A DNA stretch of 64,000 nt from Pyrenopolyporus hunteri. Its lineage: Eukaryota; Ascomycota; Sordariomycetes; Xylariales; Hypoxylaceae. Below the pieces are notes generated by a model. That model ran no database searches and had not been told where the DNA came from. It was given only the letters and a program-made list of their open reading frames with translations. The position numbers and the translations under genes are program-made. The stretch is from contig CADCXC010000035.1 in NCBI GenBank assembly GCA_902806595.1, positions 1,674,001-1,738,000 on the forward strand. The letters are read 5' to 3'. The first letter of the stretch is position 1. Every line of letters begins with the position of its first letter. Below, piece after piece: positions 19,407 through 32,286 of the stretch.

Positions 19407-22400
19407 TCAACGTCTACTGGGTGGCCCCGATCCGCCCGGTTTTCTACGCAACGATGTCGTACTTCCCCAGTTGCCCGCCGACTTTCTCAGCTTATTCCCG
19501 AGGCTGATCCTAGCAGCCGACATTGGGTTCTGGGCGAGAGGCTGGGATGGGGACTGGTATTGGTCCAAGGGCTTACCCTGTCCATCCGCGAGAGGAATCT
19601 GCGCACCGCTGGCGATTTTCTCCCAGTCATGCTTGTCGATAGAGCCTCGCTTATATGTGGCGTGTCTGCTTTCCCCTTCGACGTCCGAGGATCTCCGGAG
19701 CTTGTTTTGACGGTTTACAAATCCTATCATTGCGGCCCACGTCTCTACTTGGCCATTGCTTGCTTCTTCCACACAATTACATTCGTCACCGGCTGGACAT
19801 TCGGTTTCCCCTGCTTCATGCCATGTTGCTATGCAGGCTTCGTGGCTAGCACAACCACAGGACAGGCAAGGGGGATATAACGCATCGATGGGCTCGTTGC
19901 AAAACACGCAAAGCAACTGCATCTGCGTGCGCTTGCAACGATCGCACGTGCCGACCGCGCCCCCAAGAGTGGCACTGGCATGCGTAGACCTAACGGGATC
20001 CAGATGGATCTCGTGCACGCGACAAATACCGGTCACGTCGATACCGCGATCAGACGTGATCAGCGACTGCAGCAACTCCTTCTTTCCTAATACGATAGGC
20101 GAGTTAGCTCCGTGATGCGAGCGCGAGCTATGGCTTAGATTCTCCGTGCTATGATGCGAATCATAAAAGCTCGCAGCTCCCGAGCTTGCAAAACTGGTGG
20201 CTTGGGGGCCCAGAGGATCTTCCCTGAGGACGTTAAATTTTAAGATCTCGAGCCTAGCCAAAGGCTGGTTCCACATCTGTAACATTTCTGCGTAAGCGTG
20301 GCGGTAGCTCGCGTGTATGGCGTAACGGGATGGCTCGAGAAAGGGGACACCAAGCCAGCCGTCGTCGTCAAATATGGATTGATCCTCCAGCTCCGCGGAT
20401 ATACCATAACATAAGAGGGGTAGGGTATCATCGCTTCGTACGTCGTCGTCAGAATATGAGTTGCGTGCGGTGCCCGACGGTTCTGACGTAGGGCCCAAAA
20501 TCGTTGAAGCGCCCCAGGTGATATTAGTTGGAGCAAGGTTAGAGAGGAATGTTTCTCCAGGACTGGGACGCTTCCGACTAGGGGGAGATGTGGACGCCAC
20601 GCTCGCAAAGGCCCTGGGGAAACTTGCTAGACCCGCAGTCAGAGCAGTATTTGCGCGGCTCAACAGCCTATTATCAGGTGACGCGGCTAGGCTTTGAGTT
20701 GGATCACCGTCCGGTTCTCGAGGCGTTGTTGTCGGGGGAGTCTCTCCGCAGGAGTACGAATTGGATTTCGGATCGCCACCCCACGTTATCTCCTCCGATC
20801 CATAAGAACCTGCGAGGTTAACAGGGGTGTGAAGTGTTTTAGGGGTGGAAATTGCCGAATTAGCTTGGCTCTTGTAATTACTGAGGTGAGTGTGCCAAAG
20901 CGACGCATCCGTGGGGAAATAGTCTAAAGAAAACGAAGGAGCCTTCATAGGAAGGGGTGTTTGTGGCTGGCTAAGGTGGGATTCCGCGTAGGCAACACTA
21001 TCTTCTGTCGTGGACTCGCTGAATATGCATGAAAGCATAGCCAGCATTTGGACGTCTGCCATTTTCTCGAAATAGTAGAAAAGATCGTCAATCAAACCCC
21101 TCGAGAGGGGATGGTGGCCCCATTTCACCCGACCGGTGAGCTTAGTATCAGCATTTGACGGAGGTGCCTTGTTATCAGCGAAACGGGCGACAGCGTCTCT
21201 GGCGATAACGAGTATTGACTCTTTGCCCAGACCGTCTCCTAAGAGCTCGAGAGGAATATCATTTCGGAGCAGCAAGGCAGCGTAATTCCATACGTCTACT
21301 AGATCGAACCGTCCATATTTCTCGGCCACAGCCGCATTGTGCGTACACACGTCCGGCCCGTCCCCGAATATGCAATACTCGCGAGCAAATTCCTGCATGG
21401 AAGGTAACTCGCTGGCAACATTATGAATGGATATGATGTTTTTGGGCTTAGCTGGGCGTCGCTTGCTAGTGCCCGTTCCAGTGCCTGTGCCCGTACCAAT
21501 ACCGGTTCCTCCACCGCTCGAGTGCATGGAATAACTCCCGCTAAATGTTTTCCTGAAACGCCGACCTGGCAGATACCACATATTTATCTTGTGCATATAC
21601 GTAGTTTCCGAGTCGCTAGAACTGGATGAATCGTCCGCATCTTCTGAATCGGTCTGGTCCTCTGTCGCTGAAACGTCGTCGTTTGTATACCTATTTCTCG
21701 GGGCTGTGGACTCCTGCTGGAGTCTGCCGAACCCTGCGAAACTAGGTTCCCCCTTGGGACGCTCCCTGTTAGGGTCCGCGGTAGGGAAAAAGGAAATCCT
21801 AGCCTTTTCTTCCTTGGTAGGGAAGAAACAGACTAACCTTCCATCGTTTGAGAAACGAGCACCACATAAGCGTGGCATTGGTGGCATAGTAGGGCGATTA
21901 GCTGGCGCAAGGGTGGCGTCTAGCTCGGTGCTCGCGGTGAGCTCTTGGGACAGGGTTATAGAGCCGCCGGCGGGTATATCATTATCCTCCTCTTCGCTCG
22001 AGCTCTCATCGGCGAGCAAGCCCGGGTCATCGTCTAGATCTTTGACGTTTTTAAAGAGTGAGTCGCTGCTAGAAAGATCGACTTCCCCCAGAAGATAGCT
22101 AAAAGCCACCTCGAGACAATTTTGTCGCTTCTTCGAGAATTGGCTTGCAAGCTGATGGATCTCCTGTTCAAGCTTCTTATGTGTCTGGTCTGCCATTAAG
22201 GCGGTCTTCTCGACCGTGAATTTTGGGGCCCTTGACTTTGGGTAGTTCCTAGGGATATCCACCTTGACTTTGATGAAAATGGTCTCGCCGTCCGCGCCCC
22301 AAGGGCCTTTAAGAGAAGCTCCGAGAGTGAGAGAGTCCATGTCCACTTTATCCCATTTGACATTCGGCAGCTGCTGACTGACGCGAACGATCTCCTCTTG

Positions 22401-23970
22401 CAGAGTTTCCGGCTCAGCCCAGTGCTCGTCGTGAAAGTTATGCCCGAACATGGCAGAATCTCTGGACTCTTTTCTTCGGGAGGCTCCCATGAGCCGTGAC
22501 TTCTTGCTCATGGTTATACCTTTCATCCAACCGAGCTGATCAAGGCCTCGATCGGTTAATTTCCCGGCGACGGATTTTGCTTTCATCGACGGGCCTTTCC
22601 AACTTGGAACCCCGCCACCAGAGCGGGTATAGTGTGACGACATCGTCTGCATTCCCAGGGTGAGAGCGCTGCGGTGGAACTGGCTTCCTCCGCTCCCTGG
22701 GCGAGGGTCGCTCATGGTGGCTGCTCTCTTCTCTTTATTTGCATGGTCGTCAATAGCCCTATAAGTCTTATATGCGGCCCCTTTTCTGGTAACATTCATA
22801 TTCCGACATGGACCGCCTTTGATATGGCCAACAGATGCTAGCGTCGGCTGGTCTATTCTATGAAGACGCAGCTCATTATCCTCACCCCACGATACGAGTT
22901 GAAATTCCCGATTGTCTATCCCGTCGTCAGAGATGGACCCGCGGCTCCTCCAGAGGAATTCCTTCACTTTGTGATTTCCGTGTCCGGGAAAAATAGTGCG
23001 TGGGTTGACAATATCGTCTAAAGCTTCCCCTTCGCCACGACGAGTATCATACAAGTAAAGGTTTCCGGGGTCATTCTGAGGCATGGCTAATAGACCCCAA
23101 CCGAACGGAGTATGGCGGGCGCGCCATACTGGGAAGTCTGTCCGGATAATTCTTTCTGGCTTATCGGATTCACTATAGTCCCAGAATTTGATAGTCTTAT
23201 CCAATGAGCAGGTGACGATGCTGGTCGCCTTGGCACGATTCCAATCAAGTCCGTAGATCTTTGACGTATGGGCGCTGATTGACTTGACAGGGGCAGACGG
23301 CTTCCTTTCATCCCAAATATGCAGCCATCTGTCATGAGACGAAGCGAGTACGTTGGGATCTTGTCGGTTGTATTTTACTTGGGTAGCTCCGGCAAACCAG
23401 TCGCAGAAAGTCAGAACGGGCTGTTTGGGTCTCCGCAAATCCCAGCAGTGCACATAGCCGTCGACCGCGCATGTAGCGAGGATATCTGGGTGGTGAGCCG
23501 AGAAGTTGATATCTGTGATAGCCCTGCTATGGCCTTGGAGAGAGTGCTCGATAGCGCCCGTCGCGGAATCTTCTCTCAGATTTAAATTCCAAACCAAGCA
23601 GCGGTGATTGGCTGTTGAGGCCACCCAATAATCCCGGGCTGGGAAAGGGGACCATTGAACGTCGACCACCAACCAAGGTAGCCCATGACTACTTAACCGT
23701 CGCGGAGGATTATATGGGGTATCAAGATCGATGATAGCTAAGCCTTCGGGGCTTTGGGTTAAATGAGCATACGTCTACCTACGCGGTGAATACGGCACTT
23801 TTAACTTACGAAGCAAGGGCTACATCGCGGCCTGACGGTGATATGGTCGCTGATCCCACGAGCCCCTCAACATGTATGGTTACGTCGGCGTCGAAGGTCT
23901 CACTATCGTAGGCTGATTTTGGAGCGTTCCCCTTGGACGAGTCCAGGATATGATCGAAATTCGAAGGCAT
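19407..23970 (-). CDS. mtc5: WDR59/Mtc5 homologue (WD40-RWD-RING), SEA/GATOR2 complex subunit
   Basis: Two exons: 23970-23810 and 23751-19407, giving 1501 aa. The 58-bp intron has a GTAAGT donor and is phase 2; it joins GRDVALAS to PEGLAIIDLDTPY. The N-terminal 370 residues form WD40 blades (SLQGHSRAITDINFSAHHPD, CSLDKTIKFWDYSE). An RWD domain lies at about 495-600 (ETIFIKVKVDIPRNYPKS), followed by a long region with acidic and Ser-rich segments and a small Gly-Thr repeat (GTGIGTGTGTGTGTS). A C-terminal zinc RING-like module lies at about 1325-1383 (CDRCKRTQMQLLCVFC, CGCASHEACIATWH). This order is diagnostic of WDR59/Mtc5 (Sea3), which acts at the vacuole in amino-acid signalling to TORC1. 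Identity rests on architecture. Confidence 0.9.
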
Positions 23971-25358
23971 AATTACCTATTTAGCGTGGTGGAACATCGG
24001 ATGCCGATGAATTTCGCATGATGCCACGGCCCATCCTCTACTCATCTGTACGTTCCTCTTGGCTCGCTCGTCTCGATGTGACTTGTCATGAGGTCTAGCC
24101 CTGTTCTGGGGCACTATGTAATGAATAGGATGCGATTAATGAGTAGCATCATCGAAGGCCCTAGAGAGCCGAAACATTGGAGTTAAAATTCATATAATTA
24201 TGTGTATATGAAATAGCATGTATGAGATGTAGGTAGCATCTCCAAGTTGAGATTATAGAAGAACCTTGATGAGATACAGCGCGCTAGGTGACGCGATATG
24301 CTGCCGATTACATAAGACAAGATGTAATCGTTGAGTCCTTGCGGTAGTGTACATACATACATGTACCTTATCGCCTGCCCCGCATGAATACATGTACATC
24401 ATGCACCTGCCCAAGGTACCCAGGGGTACTTCCTCATATTCCTAAATGCTACGACATCTCGTACCTATAATAGTAGTAAGCAACAAGTTGAAAAGACATA
24501 AGTATAGGTACAAGGTATAAATTAGGTCGCTTCAAAGACTAATACATGCCATGTATGTTGAATTTCAGACTCTCAAAATGAATTTGGATATTATACATGG
24601 AAATGTTCATCAAGGTCTACCTACGTGAATTACTAAGCATGTGACGTGCACTTAGGACAAGAGGTACATATATTGTATGTAGTGCTACATTAGCATTCCT
24701 AGTACTCAGGTAGGTACGTAAGGAAGGTAGGTACCTACAGGTAGGTACCTATATATCAAACAGAGGTAGAAATACCGATCCCCGGCGGATGAGGGGCACC
24801 TGTGGTAACCACTAGAACCTATACAAGGCCACCGAACCTTATCGCAAAGGGCATCCCACTTGATTTACTTGCCAGTTAGGGATCAGGTCCAAGGCGTTTT
24901 TTGTCCGAGGCGTAACTTACCGTTTGGTCACCAAACTTCCACTTAAGCTTAAGTGCCTAGTCTCTTCGACGTAATTCTTCTCTTATACCAAAAAAAAAAA
25001 GTATTCGCTTTCTGAAACCCGTCGTTTGTCCAAATTGTCCGTCCTTCTTCTCATTCTCATAACATTCCTTCCGTTAGCCACAGGGACATTACGTGCCCCT
25101 CCACCGTCGCAAGAGACATAATAAGGTCAAAGGTCCATTACAAACCCGCGTTCCCTTCATTTAGCAGACCCCGTAAAGCCCCGGCCTTTCTGACCATTCC
25201 AGCTCGTAGGGCCCTCACAGCCTTATTGGAAGTTCACCGGACTTCGCCTCTCTCGTGCCTTAGTCGGACTAGGTAGTCACTCGGTTACCAGCGAGAGATT
25301 GCCGCGCCAAATAGAGCGCATCCTCACTACATCTCCCTCATTATCACCTGAGAACAAG
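23971..25358. other. Divergent intergenic region (WDR59/Mtc5 - Ubc13)
   Basis: Bidirectional promoter region of 1.4 kb. TAGGTAC/GTACCTA repeats are dense at 24700-24760 (GGTAGGTACGTAAGGAAGGTAGGTACCTACAGGTAGG-like). An A-run lies at about 24990-25000. No gene found. Confidence 0.6.
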
Positions 25359-26040
25359 ATGGCATTGCCAAAGCGTATCGTCAAGGAGACGGAACGCTTG
25401 ATGACCGAACCGTAAGATACGCCCGGACATCGGGCCTGACGCTATATTGTCGCCGTCCGGAATTTGGAGGGACTAACCGACTGTTTACAGAGTTCCAGGC
25501 ATCAGTGCTGTTCCTCATGAAGACAACCTCAGATATTTCGATGTTGAGATCCACGGCCCGTCGGGATCGCCCTACGAAGGTGCGTGTGCAGCCACCATGT
25601 TTCATTCGAACACATGTATGACGGTCCTGTTCGCTCACATTTACATTCCCGTCTAGGAGGTGTTTTCAAGCTCGAGTTATTCCTGACCGATGACTACCCG
25701 ATGGTCCCACCCAAGATCCGCTTTCTGACCAAGATCTATCACCCCAACGTTGACAAGCTCGGACGGATTTGCCTGGACGTACTAAAGAGTAAGGCATTTC
25801 CCCCTCCATTTCTATTCCCCGTAATTATGGCTCTGCTAACATGTTTAACCCCCAGACAACTGGTCGCCAGCTCTCCAGATCCGAACCATCCTCCTGTCGA
25901 TCCAGGCTCTCCTCGGCGCCCCGAACCCAGACGACCCCCTAGCCGCGGACGTGGCCAAGAGCTGGAAGGAGGACGAGAATAAGGCCATCGCGACCGCTAA
26001 GGAGTGGACCAAAACGTATGCCACGCCCCAGTCGAAATAG
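25359..26040 (+). CDS. ubc13: Ubiquitin-conjugating enzyme E2 Ubc13
   Basis: Four exons: 25359-25411, 25491-25579, 25657-25788 and 25856-26040, joined in phases 2, 1 and 1, giving 152 aa, the standard length. Starts MALPKRIVKETERLMTEPVP. The E2 core has the HPN triad (residues 76-78), GRICLDVLK with the catalytic Cys86, and the NNWSPALQIRTILLSIQALL helix, all typical of Ubc13/UBE2N. With the variant partner Mms2 it builds K63-linked ubiquitin chains, including on PCNA, for error-free damage tolerance. The gene is convergent with the Etr1 gene. Identity is secure. Confidence 0.96.
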
Positions 26041-26763
26041 AAGAGGCTGAAGAAGAGGGTACGTGCGATTCTCGTTCTTTTTACAAAAAAGACGAAAGGG
26101 TGTGCACGTACGATAAATGCATAAATTTGTTTTTGTTAGATCGTGAACCAGTCCCCGTCGGGATCCTCGTCACCATATGTTGCTTAAGTTTCGAGGGGTA
26201 CAGCTTTTCCAAAATCCTGGTCCACAAGAACGACGACTGAGGAAGTTTGAGATGGAAAGGGTCGAGGTCCTACTTTATGAGGGTTTCCCATGCTCTCCGA
26301 GGCTAGAGCTTTCTTGAATTCTATTAGCATAGGAACACCAGCGGCGTTGTATCCGTCACGGAAGAGCGGATAGTGCATTTAGCAATAGCGCAATAGAAAA
26401 AAAAAATCAGAAAGGAAAAAAAGGCATTTCTCCGTTCGTTGGGCATGCTGTGATAAGAGGAGCTTAAGTTATGCCCGTAATTGCCAGTTCACTCCCAAGT
26501 AGAAAACACATAAAATCAAGTGGGCGATACTATATCTATTATGGCATAAGGTAATAGTAGTTTTACTCTCTCTAAAAGCCCGATCCCGGACCTTGGCCGG
26601 CGATTCGTCGACCGCCCGAGTATGTACCTTACATAGGCTATTATTTAACAGCCCGTCCTAGATGCACCACCTAGCTTTCCATCTCCAGCGTGCCGGGTCA
26701 GAAGCTAGAAGTGACATAGATACCATACCATACCATACCATACCTGGATGAGGCAGGCAGGTC
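26041..26763. other. Convergent 3' spacer
   Basis: 3' flanks of Ubc13 (+) and Etr1 (-). A pentanucleotide TACCA run lies at 26719-26744 and an A-rich run near 26396-26407. No gene. Confidence 0.6.
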
Positions 26764-28135
26764 TCACGTATCGCGGAAGACGAAGACGCCCTTACCAGGC
26801 CTGAACCCCTGCAGCGTGCCCTGGACGGCGTCGGCCAGGGCGGGGGCCTCGGTGTCCCAGGTCCAGGGGACCTCGACGACGGGGACGTCGCGGAACTTGC
26901 CGTCGCGGACGAGGTCGAGGATCTCGCGCACGGTGCGCGCCCTGCCGTCCGGGTCCCGGTCCGCCCACCGGCTCAGCCAGAAGCCGACGAAGCGCAGGTC
27001 CCGGAAGATCAGCAGGCCCGTCGGCAGCGCGACCGGCTGCCGCGCCATGCCCCCGTACGTCACCATCGTGGCCCCCGTCCCCAGCGCCTTGGCCATCGCC
27101 TGCGCGCTCTTGCCCCCCACGCAGTTGAGCCCCAGGCGCACGCCCTCGCGCGCCCCGCGCGTCCACTCCGCCGCCCGGTCCCGGAACTCGCGGCTCTCGA
27201 ACTCCTCCTCCGTCACCACGTGGGTCGCGCCCAGCGCCGTCAGCTCGTCCTTCAGCGCCCGCGTCTCCTCGGCCGTGGGCCGCGCCCGCACGACGTTGAT
27301 GCTGCGGTACCCCCACAGCCGGGCGAGCTGGATGGCGGCGCGGCCGACGCCGCTGTTGGCGCCGTTCTGCACGAACCAGTCGCCCTCGCGCATGGGCCCG
27401 GGGCCGGGGCCGGAGTCGGCGGCGACGTAGTCGCGCAGCATGCGGTAGGCGGAGCAGGGGTTGACGCTGACGGTGGCGACCTGCAGCGGCGTGAGCCCTT
27501 CCTTGTTGTCGATCCTGAGGACCGCGTCGGCGGGGGCCAGGGCGTGCGTGCGCCACGTGCCGAACTGGGTCTTCTTGGGGATCACCCAGTCGCCCTTGGC
27601 GAAGTCCGGCGAGGACGAGGCGACGACCTCGAACGCGCCCTCGTTGCCGGGGACGACGGACGGCGAGGGTGTCCCGAGGAGCGTGCTGAAGGCGGGCTTG
27701 GCCCCGTACGTCCCCTGGATCGTGTTCACGTCCGCGGGGTTGATGGGGGCGGCGAGGGCGCGGAGCAGCACGGACGAGGAGGGGAGGCTTGGGGAGATGG
27801 AGTGCGTGTGGAGTCTGTCGACGGGGAATGTCGTCAGCGTGGATGGTCTTTTACCGCGGGGGAGGGGGGGATGTGGGAAAGAGGACCAGAGGAAAAAAAG
27901 AAATGGAAAGGGGGGGGAGAAAAAACACTTACTTCAATACATCTTTTGGCTCGCCATATTCGCTGAATACCAGCGACTTCGCCTGCGTGTAGCCATACGG
28001 CCCCGATTTATAACGGACCTGCGTCTGCGCTCCTAACGACAATTTCGCATTGGCTGTACATCGATTTGGACGAATTGAGGTTCTGGTCAGGGGACTAGTT
28101 AAACTATGCGCTCTAAGCGGTCGGAGGCCAGCCAT
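26764..28135 (-). CDS. etr1: Mitochondrial trans-2-enoyl-thioester reductase (Etr1/MECR)
   Basis: Two exons: 28135-27933 and 27814-26764, giving 417 aa. The 117-bp intron is phase 2 and joins PKDVLK to LHTHSISPS. The N-terminus (MAGLRPLRAHSLTSPLTRTS...) is Arg/Ser/Thr-rich with no acids, a typical mitochondrial presequence. The core is a zinc-free medium-chain reductase: INPADVNTIQGTYGAKP with the family's conserved Tyr, the NADPH-binding QNGANSGVGRAAIQLA, NCVGGKSAQ and a TYGGMARQP segment. The enzyme does the last reduction of mitochondrial type II fatty-acid synthesis, needed for lipoic acid and respiration. The large exon is very GC-rich compared with flanking DNA. Confidence 0.92.
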
Positions 28136-29372
28136 GTTGCCGGTTGTGTCATGTATTCAGAAGTGTCATTGGAAAATTGTTGGAAGTTCCGCAGCTTCGG
28201 GATGGAGCTGCTTGATAGCAGAAAAAGTTCCCAGCTTCGGAGCTCAGGAAGCTGGAGCTCGGCAATGACGTTAGATCCGTATCATAGCACTACCGACACG
28301 CGCTACGATTGGCTATTGGCTAAAGCTAAAGCTCATAAGCTTACCTAAGATATAGGTACCTACTCCCCCTTTCTTCTTCCTCGGGAAGTTCAAATTCGAT
28401 CTTTGAGCTTTAGGGGGGATCGATTGAGTTACAGATCCAGGTTACGCCAAACGACCAAAGAGACAACGCACGGTAACAACATACACCACTGACTTAGAGG
28501 CAAATCTGTATTGATTTAATCCGCCCAGTCAACCCCTCCGCTTGAACGCTAGATGGGGACAGCATTGAATAGGCACCTATAAAAGGAATATAGGTACCTA
28601 GATAATGTAAGAAATTTGATGCCTTTTCGCGCCGAAGATGCACTATTTCACAGCAACATGGTGGTAATCCTCTCCAACCGGAAAGCAAGTACGAACTTCT
28701 CCCGCTATCGTGACCCATAAGCACATAGCCGTAAAATGTTAACCATAAGCTGAAAATCGCTCCAATAAGACTTCTTTGCCCCCTTCTGTTGAATCTGCAA
28801 CTTTTTTTTTCAGTTCTTCGCCGCTCTCCTAGGGCCAACCCCTTTCCACGTCCATTAAAAAAATCGAATTGCTGATATCGACCCCTTTTCCACCTCAAGA
28901 ATAACGGGCAAAGAAGCTGTACGCCCAAAAGAAATAAGTAGGGGTAAGGGGAGTAACACGTAACACATGAAGTCCTTTTCCAGATGCTCTTGCTGTGACA
29001 CACTTATATGGCGCGCGTGCGAGGGCTCGAGAAAAAAGGGGGAGGGGGTGGGAGAATAACAATGTTCAATGAAATAAAACGACAGAAAAAGAATTGACAG
29101 GGTATGTCGACGAATGAGCTCGCACAGGAGCTGGGTATCTAATATTCCACCCCAAGAAAGCCTGTCTCGAAAGCAACGCTTCCTCCGCTCGCCTCGCAAT
29201 AATCGTCACACCAACAGTGAAATATTATTCCGCCGCAAGATAGGCAGGTGGTAATTATGGCGGTTAGTTTGATGTTAGTATCCAAGGCCCATGAAATGCC
29301 GGCGCAGGCAACCAAAACATGGCCCTAGATGGGGGGTATCTCTGTTTGGGGGAGGATGGGAGGCGGTTTCCT
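28136..29372. other. Intergenic spacer, 1.2 kb
   Basis: Between two minus-strand genes. Minus-strand frames at 28494-29003 and 28855-29199 lack gene-like features. No repeats of note. Confidence 0.55.
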
Positions 29373-30032
29373 CTATTTAATCTCCTTGAATAGATCGTCG
29401 CCGAGATGGGTATCGACCTTGGCCTCGAGAGCGCTTAGTTCCGGGATCATCGGTGGCGGGGGGCCAGCCGGTTTCTTTGGGGGCTCCTCGAAAATTTGAC
29501 TGGCCCTCTTGGAGTTATCGTTGGACCGCAATCGTTTGAACCAACCGCTGGCGCGCTTAGACTTCTTCTCTTCCGTAACCGTGCTCGCCGTCCGACTCGG
29601 GGGTCTAGAATTGCTTTGGCTGAGAATTGATCCTTGTTCATCGTAAGCGTTGTTCAGTAACGTTCTACTAAGCAGGCGTCTAAGACTTCCGCGGCTTGAC
29701 ACCGCGGGCGACGCGGGACCTTCCTCTGCTGGGCGCTTTATGCCGATACTAGCTGGAATGTTGGTGGACTCGGGTTTGTTAGGGGATGTACCATGACCAT
29801 TGGCGGTGCCATTTTCTGCCTGCTTCTTCTCAACCTCCTCCACGAGCGGTGTCTTCGGCGGTGTTTTCGGCGGTGTCGGGGCCTTCTCTTTAGGAGACGG
29901 CGGAGGCGGCGGAATATCGGTACCGTCAGTTAATGAGCCGAATTTGAACTCCAGAGCCGGAAGTTCAAAACGCTTAGTAGTAGACGTTGGTGCAGCAGGG
30001 GCGGCGCCATTACTTGTCGTTTTGGCTGCCAT
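29373..30032 (-). CDS. Conserved fungal protein of unknown function, disordered
   Basis: Single exon, 219 aa, from the ATG at 30032 (MAAKTTSNGAAPAAP). The frame extends 10 codons upstream without an ATG. The protein is low-complexity and probably disordered: Pro-rich PPPPPSPKEKAPTPPKTPPK at about 40-60, a basic RGSLRRLLSRTLLNNAYDEQ segment near 115-135, then SKRASGWFKRLRSNDNSKRA (about 158-177), which looks like a conserved basic amphipathic motif. The C-terminus is ELSALEAKVDTHLGDDLFKEIK. The conserved basic and C-terminal motifs argue for a real gene. I cannot assign a function. The upstream region is purine-rich on the plus strand, i.e. CT-rich on the sense strand, as for a fungal promoter. 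Confidence 0.75.
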   Translation of the reverse strand: MAAKTTSNGAAPAAPTSTTKRFELPALEFKFGSLTDGTDIPPPPPSPKEKAPTPPKTPPKTPLVEEVEKKQAENGTANGHGTSPNKPESTNIPASIGIKRPAEEGPASPAVSSRGSLRRLLSRTLLNNAYDEQGSILSQSNSRPPSRTASTVTEEKKSKRASGWFKRLRSNDNSKRASQIFEEPPKKPAGPPPPMIPELSALEAKVDTHLGDDLFKEIK

Positions 30033-32286
30033 GGCTGGGGGTTGGGGAATATGCGCCTCCAAAACAGATTAGGGACGGATCGGACGCGATTTGCTGTCGA
30101 CTGTGAGGGAGCTGGGCAGCTTGAGTCAGGAGAAATCCGTCAAGAAAGATGAAACGATAAAGGAAAATCTAGCGCAAAAGCTGATAGGGGGGAGGAAGCA
30201 TAGGGTACGAACCGTAGACGCACGGGGCTCGAGGAGAAAGTGGCCCCTAGTGTTCCGATCGGCTCGGAGGGCGATCGCGTGCGTTCAGTGGCAGAAAAAA
30301 GCACGGAGTTTGCTTGCGGACGGAGACTTTTTTTGGGCGAGGGGACTGTCAAAGCATCCCGGCGCAATGCGATTATTAAGGCCAAAGAACAACCACCAAG
30401 CTCTGGGGCAATTGAGAGCGAGAGCGAAAACCCCGAAGCAAGAAGATACAGAGTCAAGTGGCGCGGTGGAATTCTGTTTTCCAGGTGGAGAGAGAGAGAG
30501 GAAACAGAGAGAGGCCAGGATCAAGGATCTCGCGCGGACGAAGTGGTGGCTGGGATAACCCGGACTTGCTGGGCACTCAGGTCTTGTAAATTCAGTGAAA
30601 TGAAATGATGTGCTTCAAGGCCGTGCACGAAGAACCTTGGGTTCGGGATGCGCAAGATGCCCGGAGGTATGCAACTTTACGTCGATCAGCAGCTCAGCTG
30701 GGTTCAGCTTCTGCTAGTGAGCAACTTGAGAAAGCCTAACTCAGGGAGGCGAGGCGGTCGGGGACGCTATCTTCGCCCGCAATGGTTTGACCAGATTGTA
30801 ATGCTAATGTTTGAAAACGGCAGAGCGGTCCCTGAAATTCTGTGAATGTTGACGCGGTTTTAGACCAAGAGCTAAGATTTGGTACCTGCGAAAGATTTAC
30901 CGACTAAAACAGGTGGAGATGTCCCGATACGGAAAAGTCGTCTTGACCTATTTTGGAAACTTAGGTACACGATCCCCCATTAAGTCTGGGTGGTGTTAGT
31001 GGTATTGGTGGCACTGGGTGGTTCGAGGCACTAAACAGGCTCACTAAAGCTGCTCACTACCTACCTAAGATGATTGAGAAGGTCACCTCAGGATCTTATA
31101 TTCCGTGTTACTTGCCCACAGCAGGTACATATTCCAAGTACCTCGTACCTGATCGTGCAGCATAACCTGTTCAACACAGAGCATCAGAGTATCAGGCCAT
31201 CAATGAGTTTTTATTTTTTTTGATATATGTAGGGGACAATTCATCCATTGATAACTCATCTTCCCTGAAAGGCTTGAACGGTCAGCTTGCCTTGCTTTGC
31301 TTGAAAGACAATACGAGCTGCCCAGAGCATTATGTACCGTGACCAGCCCCCCGCCCTTTGTACAGCTCACTGTGCCTCTGACGAACATGGACGCTCCATG
31401 AGCGGTACTTTACATCCGAGAAATAAATATTGGCATATCTGCTCCAGGAGGATAAGAAAGCAGGCAAGGGAAATTTTATTTACATACCTACCTTACCTTA
31501 CGTCTCGTTATAAACCCTATCATGCGTTAGTATGAAACCGCAACGTGTAGCTATCTTGACGGAGCCACATGTCTATGATACACTCTAAAGTTAAACCTCA
31601 AGATACACTACCTACCTACCTAGGTACCTACATATAAGCAGGAGGAAGAAAAAGGAAACAAGACAAAAAAAGGGGGGGGCCACAACAGTCCAAAGCGGGA
31701 GAGCGAGTGCCAAGACTCCACATCCCCCAAGCACAGATCTTCACTACGTATGACGGTGGCGGGGCTGACGAGGGCTTCTAGAAAGTAGTGCTGATAGGTT
31801 AGACAATAGTTACTTTCAGTTCCACGAAAGCCAATCTACGGCCCAGTGCCTAACCTAGCGTTGGTAATACTCCAAATAAGTCAACCTGAAAGCTCTTGAT
31901 GCGGAGGTAGGTACCTCCAGCAGCTGCAGCCAGGTCACAAACCGAGACCACTTCTCAAACGCGGGATACGCTGCGGGATTGTTAGGTACCAGGTAGGTAG
32001 GTACCTACCTTGGGCAAACGGCAAATTATTTACACGCTGTGGCTGCAGCATTCCGCTTATCCGTTTCGTATAAGGGGCTTGCATTTACGGCCGCTACTTG
32101 TATTATGCGCTCGCGTTGGGTATCTTATACTAAAGAGAGCCGATAATAGCTTCGGCACCGAGGTAGGTAGGTTGTTGGTAGGTAACAGCCCTGTCATAAA
32201 CGCCGCCGGCCCCGATTCAAAGCTTGTCCGATGTCAATCCGCAACCCACAAGAATATCAAGAATATACAAAACTCGCCCACCGCTT
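30033..32286. other. Intergenic spacer, 2.25 kb
   Basis: Contains the CT-rich (minus strand) leader of the upstream gene and CCTACCTAGGTACCTA palindromic repeats near 31610-31636, 31985-32012 and 32160-32180. Plus-strand frames at 30091-30608 are antisense to that promoter and not convincing. Confidence 0.55.

Noticed and set aside
21589..22098. 169-codon plus-strand Ser/Leu-rich frame
   Set aside because: Antisense to the acidic Ser-rich region of WDR59/Mtc5.
27220..27966. 248-codon plus-strand frame opposite the enoyl reductase
   Set aside because: It is a GC-driven antisense shadow of the Etr1 exon; the minus strand has the conserved protein and the splice logic.
30091..30608. Plus-strand frames of 122-155 codons
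   Set aside because: They lie antisense in the CT-rich promoter of the conserved protein at 29373-30032, without homology or introns.
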